A stretch of 64,000 nucleotides of DNA, from NCBI GenBank assembly GCA_905235325.1, contig CAJOLE010000017.1, forward strand, positions 1 to 64,000, in the 5' to 3' direction. Position numbers and translations under genes: made by a program. The DNA is from an uncultured Prevotella sp. (GTDB lineage: Bacteria; Bacteroidota; Bacteroidia; Bacteroidales; Bacteroidaceae). Shown here in pieces: positions 59,662 through 64,000 of this stretch (positions within the stretch are counted from its first letter, which is position 1; each line of letters opens with the position of its first letter). Below the pieces are notes generated by a model. The model was not told where the DNA came from. It saw only the letters and a program-made list of their open reading frames with translations, and did no database searches.

Positions 59662-62235
59662 ATGAAAAAGACATTCCTGTTTGTGGCCACGGCCTTGATG
59701 GCTGTGAGTGCGGCGGCCCAGAAGATCACCCTGGAGCAGGCCGACCAGAAAGCCCGCGAGACTCTGGCCCAGATGACCCTCGACGAGAAGCTGACGCTCA
59801 TCGACGGCAAGAGCTTCGACATCCAGCCTATCGAGCGGCTGGGCATCAAGAAGATACACATGTACGACGGCCCCATCGGCGTGCGCGGCACGTCGGCCGG
59901 CAATGCCTCCTATCCCAATACCGTGGAGGGTGCCATTGCCGAGCGTCTGGCCCCGAGCAACTCCACGGCCTATCCCGCCTCGGTGATGCTTGCCGCCACG
60001 TGGAACCCGCAGTTGGGCGAGGCTTACGGTGCCGCCTTAGGCCGCGACTGCCGCGCCCGTGGCGTGAACATCATCCTCGGCCCCGGCGTGAACATCTACC
60101 GCTCGCCCCGCAACTCGCGCAACTTTGAGTACATGGGCGAAGACCCGCTGCTCACTTCGCGTATGTGCGTGGGATATATAAAAGGTGTGCAGAGCGTGCC
60201 CGGCGTCATTGCCTGCGTCAAGCACTTTGCCGCCAACAACCCCGAGAGCGGACGCTACGACGTCAGCTCCGACGTTGACGAGCGCACACTTCAGGAGATT
60301 TACCTGCCCGCCTTCAAGGCAGCCGTCGAAGAGGGTGGGGTAGGCTCCATCATGTCGAGCTACAACCGCATCTGGGGCACGTGGACCTCAGAGAACCAGT
60401 GGCTCATGCACGACGTGCTGCGCCGCGACTGGAAGTTCCCCTTCATCTCGATGACCGACTGGGGAGCCGCCCACCACACCGACATGATCGTCAACCACGG
60501 CGTTGACCTGGAGATGCCCGGCGGCAGCGTGATGACCGCCCGTAAGGTCAAGCCTCTCATCGACAAGGGCGTGGTATCCCTGGCCACCATCGACGAGAAG
60601 GTGCTCAACATCCTGCGCACCTGCTACTACTTCGACCTCTACTCCTACGACAAGCCCGACCTCACCATACCCCTCGACAACAAGGAGAATGCCGAGGTGG
60701 CCTACAACGTGGCCAAGGAGGGCTTCGTGCTGCTGAAGAACGAGCAGGTGGGTGGCAGCCCCGTCCTGCCCATCGACCCGGCCAAGGTGAAGAAGCTATG
60801 CATTACCGGCCACAACGCCCTCGACTACGTGAGCGGCGGCGGCAGCAGCATCGTCACCCCCTACCGCAAGGTGAGCGTCTTCGATGCACTCCGTGCCGAG
60901 TGCAAGAAGCAGGGCGTGACCATTGACTATCGTGAGCTCGAGGTGAACCCCAGCGTGGTGGAGCAGTGCTGCTATGCCGACGCTAACGCTAAAAAGAAGG
61001 GCATTCAGGCCGAATACTTCTTTAACCTCAACTTACAGGGCAACCCCAACATTGTGCGTACGGAGAAGACCGTGGCCTCGCCGTGGATCAAGAACCCGCT
61101 GAAGCTTACCAAGAAGGAGAACTTCAACGTCGAGAACAACTTCTCGGCTCGCTTCAAGACGTGGGTGAAGGTCAGCGAGACCGGCCAGTATATCTTCTCG
61201 GTGAGCGGCGACGACGGCTTCCGCATGACCATCGACGGCAACACCGTGGTCGACGACTGGCACGACGGCACTGCCCGACTGCACACCCTGGAGCAGACCT
61301 TGGAGGCCGGGCGCGTCTATCCCGTCGTGGTGGAATACTTCCAGAGCGGCGGCGGCTGCTCTGTCGACTTCAAGGTGAACCGCGTCGACCCGCAGGGCAT
61401 GAAGCGCATCAGGGAAGAGCTGCAGCAGTATGACCTGGTGCTCGTCTGCGAGGGATTCGACAAGAATCTGGAGGCCGAGGGCGGCGACCGCACCTTCGGG
61501 CTGCCTACGGTGCGCGAGGACGTGATGGAGGCCGTGGCCAAGAGCGGCGTGCCCGCCGTAGCCATCATGAACGCCGGCGGCAACATCGAGAGCCAGCAGT
61601 GGGAGCCGCAGATGAAGGGTCTGCTCTGGGCCTGGTATGCCGGCCAGGAGGGCAGCCGCGCCCTCTGCGACGTGCTCTTCGGGCGTGTGAACCCCAGCGG
61701 CAAGCTGCCCATGACCTTTGAGCGTCGCGCCGAGGACAACCCGTCGTTCAATACCTACAGCGACCAGGGGCAGAAGCACGTGGCCTGGACCGAGGGCGTC
61801 TTTACCGGCTACCGCGGCTACGAGCGCAACGGCACCGAGCCCCTCTATCCCTTCGGCTTCGGACTGAGCTACACCACCTTTGCCGTTGACGGCCTGCGTC
61901 TGTCAAGCGGCAACTCCGAGGTCAAGGTGCAGTTCACCGTCAGCAACACCGGCGCGCGCGAGGGTGCTGAAGTGGTGCAGGTCTACGTGGGCAAGGAGGT
62001 GAACGACGTGCTGGAGGACAGCCCCGTGCTTCGCCCTGCCAAGGAGCTGAAGGCTTTCAGCAAGGTGACGCTGAAGCCCGGCGAGCGGCAGACCGTCACG
62101 CTGACGCTCAGCGAGCAGGACTTCCGCTACTACGACGTCGGCACGCACTCATGGCGACTCACCCCCGGCAAGTACAATATCATGGTGGGTACGTCCGTCC
62201 GCGATATTCACCAGACGGCTCAGATTACGCTATGA
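59662..62235 (+). CDS. GH3 beta-glucosidase with PA14-like insertion
   Basis: MYDGPIGVRG, MTDWGAAHHTDMIVNHGVDLEMPG, PA14-like IQAEYFFNLNLQGNP...SGDDGFRMTIDGNTVVDDW, C-terminal FnIII-like domain. Confidence 0.92.
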   Translation: MKKTFLFVATALMAVSAAAQKITLEQADQKARETLAQMTLDEKLTLIDGKSFDIQPIERLGIKKIHMYDGPIGVRGTSAGNASYPNTVEGAIAERLAPSNSTAYPASVMLAATWNPQLGEAYGAALGRDCRARGVNIILGPGVNIYRSPRNSRNFEYMGEDPLLTSRMCVGYIKGVQSVPGVIACVKHFAANNPESGRYDVSSDVDERTLQEIYLPAFKAAVEEGGVGSIMSSYNRIWGTWTSENQWLMHDVLRRDWKFPFISMTDWGAAHHTDMIVNHGVDLEMPGGSVMTARKVKPLIDKGVVSLATIDEKVLNILRTCYYFDLYSYDKPDLTIPLDNKENAEVAYNVAKEGFVLLKNEQVGGSPVLPIDPAKVKKLCITGHNALDYVSGGGSSIVTPYRKVSVFDALRAECKKQGVTIDYRELEVNPSVVEQCCYADANAKKKGIQAEYFFNLNLQGNPNIVRTEKTVASPWIKNPLKLTKKENFNVENNFSARFKTWVKVSETGQYIFSVSGDDGFRMTIDGNTVVDDWHDGTARLHTLEQTLEAGRVYPVVVEYFQSGGGCSVDFKVNRVDPQGMKRIREELQQYDLVLVCEGFDKNLEAEGGDRTFGLPTVREDVMEAVAKSGVPAVAIMNAGGNIESQQWEPQMKGLLWAWYAGQEGSRALCDVLFGRVNPSGKLPMTFERRAEDNPSFNTYSDQGQKHVAWTEGVFTGYRGYERNGTEPLYPFGFGLSYTTFAVDGLRLSSGNSEVKVQFTVSNTGAREGAEVVQVYVGKEVNDVLEDSPVLRPAKELKAFSKVTLKPGERQTVTLTLSEQDFRYYDVGTHSWRLTPGKYNIMVGTSVRDIHQTAQITL

Positions 62236-62292
62236 GCTGAACCGCCTCGACGGTGAATGAGGCGGTATCACGCAGAACAAAGGAAACAAAGG

Positions 62293-62388
62293 AAACAAAG
62301 ATTAAAAGATTAAAAGATTAAGAAGATTTTCGGCTACTCTGCTCATCTGGCGAAGTGCGAAATCTTCTTAATCTTTTAATCTTTGTTT
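62293..62388. terminator. Long inverted repeat between convergent genes, likely bidirectional terminator
   Basis: AAACAAAGATTAAAAG(ATTAAAAG)ATTAAGAAGATTT / AAATCTTCTTAATCTTTTAATCTTTGTTT. Confidence 0.65.
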
Positions 62389-62446
62389 TTCCTTCTTTTG
62401 ATACAGCCGCCTCTTTCTCTATGGCTGCGGCGGGCGCATCGGGCTA

Positions 62447-62896
62447 TTACTTCGTCAGTACCTTTACGGTGTGGCCGTCAGTCTGACGCACGACAGTTAT
62501 GCCGTGCTGTCTGTCGTGCCGGCGCCGGCCGCTGAGGTCGTAGCTGTACTGAGTCTTGCCCTTTCCGCCCTGTTCTGCCGTCTGGTCAGTCCCGGGGCGC
62601 TGAATGTCGCTGATAGCAGTTGGGGCAGCGTCGAGACTGGCAAGGTTGATGAGGATGGTGCGCGGCATGGGGACGTAGGCCGTATTGGCTGCTATCGTGG
62701 TGGCGCTGGTGGCCAGGTAGAACCCCAGCCCATTGGCACTGCTTTTCAGTACAGCCACGCTGCCTGATGAGAGTCGCTGGCTCAGCAGCGTGCCCTTCAG
62801 CAGGCTGCTCTCTGTGGTGTCGCCGTCGCTCTGTGCCCGGGCCGTGGTGGCCGCGAGCAGCAGAGCAGCAATTGGAATAATTTTTGTTATTTTCAT
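62447..62896 (-). CDS. Secreted hypothetical protein with YDLSGRR C-terminal motif
   Basis: Signal peptide MKITKIIPIAALLLAATTARAQ; QYSYDLSGRRRHDRQHGITVVRQTDGHTVKVLTK. Confidence 0.6.
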   Translation of the reverse strand: MKITKIIPIAALLLAATTARAQSDGDTTESSLLKGTLLSQRLSSGSVAVLKSSANGLGFYLATSATTIAANTAYVPMPRTILINLASLDAAPTAISDIQRPGTDQTAEQGGKGKTQYSYDLSGRRRHDRQHGITVVRQTDGHTVKVLTK

Positions 62897-62942
62897 CTTT
62901 TTGTTCTTTTGTTCAAATCCGTTCAATCCGTTTAATCCGTTG

Positions 62943-64000
62943 TTACTTCAGTGACAGAATGAATGTCAGCTGGTCGAAGCAGCCGGCTTCAGTGGTGCGC
63001 GTGGCTACGTAGCGACCGGCCTTTAAGGCATCGAAGCTGCTGACGCGGGCTTCGCGCCCGGTATAGGTGAACCCGTTGGGACCCGTCCACGTCCAGTCGC
63101 CGTTGGTGGGCTGCGGACCGAAGGTGACGTTGCCGCCGGCGGCAACCTGTATTTCCGTGGCCTGCGACCAGCCGGAGCCGTCGTTCACGTAGGGCACAAG
63201 TGGCGGACAGTCGAGTACGCCCTCTACTTTGACGGTGAACACGGCGGTGGTCTGCCGTCCGAGGGCGTCGGTGCAGGTCACGCCATACTCACCGGCGCGA
63301 CGGCTGCTCATCGACGAGATGGCCACCTGCCGGCCGAGGGCGAAGTAGCCCTGCGGCCCGCGCCAGGCCCACGTCACGTTGTCGTTGCCGCTGCTGATCT
63401 GCGGTCCGAAGGTGAGCGTCTTCCCCGGTGCTATGGTCACCTTCAGCGTCGACGACCAGTTGCTGCCGTCGGCCGACCAGTAGGGGGTGATGGTGCCGGC
63501 GCCCTGCCCCTTCACGGCGACGAGGAACTTCAGCACCGAGAGGTGCTTGGCCTGGTCGGTGAACTGCACGGTGTACACGCCGCCCTGCTGCACGTTCTCC
63601 AGCGTCAGCACGCGCTCCGTCGACGTGAAGTTCGACGGGCCCGTCCACTTCCACGTGCCTTCTGCCGTGGCGGTGGGGGTCAGTGTGGCGGTGCCGCCGC
63701 GGTCAACGACGGCGATGGTCTTGCCGACGGTCTCGCCGCTACTCACGGCAACCTCGCCCTTCAGCGTCTGCACGCCCACAATGGCGTCGTGGGCTATGCG
63801 TGCCAGGATGGCTGCTCCGTCGTCGTTAGGGTGCAGGTGGTCGGGGAAGAGATCGCTGCGACTCTTCAGTTCGGTGTGGAAGTCGAGCACGTTGCCGTTC
63901 GCTGAGGCAGCCACCTGGCGCACGATGGGCATCACCTCGTTCTCGATGTTCTTGTTCTGCTGCTCCTTGTCCGACGTGAAGCAGGGCGGCGGGTAGGCGC
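62943..64000 (-). CDS. SGNH/GDSL-type esterase with three Ig-like repeats, partial at right edge
   Basis: DHLHPNDDGAAILARIAHDAI C-terminal SGNH motif; repeats WTGPSNF, WAWRGPQGYF, WTWTGPNGF; frame open to the window end. Confidence 0.75.
   Translation of the reverse strand, partial: AYPPPCFTSDKEQQNKNIENEVMPIVRQVAASANGNVLDFHTELKSRSDLFPDHLHPNDDGAAILARIAHDAIVGVQTLKGEVAVSSGETVGKTIAVVDRGGTATLTPTATAEGTWKWTGPSNFTSTERVLTLENVQQGGVYTVQFTDQAKHLSVLKFLVAVKGQGAGTITPYWSADGSNWSSTLKVTIAPGKTLTFGPQISSGNDNVTWAWRGPQGYFALGRQVAISSMSSRRAGEYGVTCTDALGRQTTAVFTVKVEGVLDCPPLVPYVNDGSGWSQATEIQVAAGGNVTFGPQPTNGDWTWTGPNGFTYTGREARVSSFDALKAGRYVATRTTEAGCFDQLTFILSLK

Noticed and set aside
1-64000. tRNA, rRNA or transposase genes
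   Set aside because: None recognised by eye; absence cannot be fully proven without tRNAscan or HMM searches.

Overview
The window looks like a chromosomal segment of a Bacteroidales bacterium, probably Prevotella-like. This is inferred from the TTTG-N19-TAnnTTTG promoters, DUF4468/DUF4369/DUF4421/DUF5686 proteins, GH51/GH92/GH3 enzymes and Na+-NQR. Most of it is ordinary housekeeping DNA: prmA, prs, uvrB, bamD, RNAP omega, dppIV, tkt, phosphoglucomutase, map, tsaD, cinA, rpmB-rpmG, galE, smpB, metH, tamB, nqrABCDEF, pfkA. The unusual content is mainly non-coding or inserted into genes. (1) A family of perfect long palindromes includes one copy inserted in frame in the metH interdomain linker (34-bp arms) and one between nqrD and nqrE (36-bp arms) ending 1 bp before the nqrE ATG. 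(2) Two same-orientation copies of a composite element carry a perfect 28-bp hairpin, a conserved tail and a 3x21-bp tandem repeat. (3) A ~350-bp structured repeat is present twice in inverted orientation about 42 kb apart. (4) A four-gene module (PLP enzyme, CDP-alcohol phosphotransferase with an atypical catalytic motif, flippase-like protein, LicC-like nucleotidyltransferase) may form a phospholipid or sphingolipid headgroup pathway. (5) NqrC has a C-terminal KEGCC 9-aa repeat tail. (6) A NadR-like P-loop/CYTH fusion overlaps pfkA. Four genes are interrupted by frameshifts, which may be real or assembly errors. All calls were made by reading the sequence and the supplied ORF track; no database search was run.
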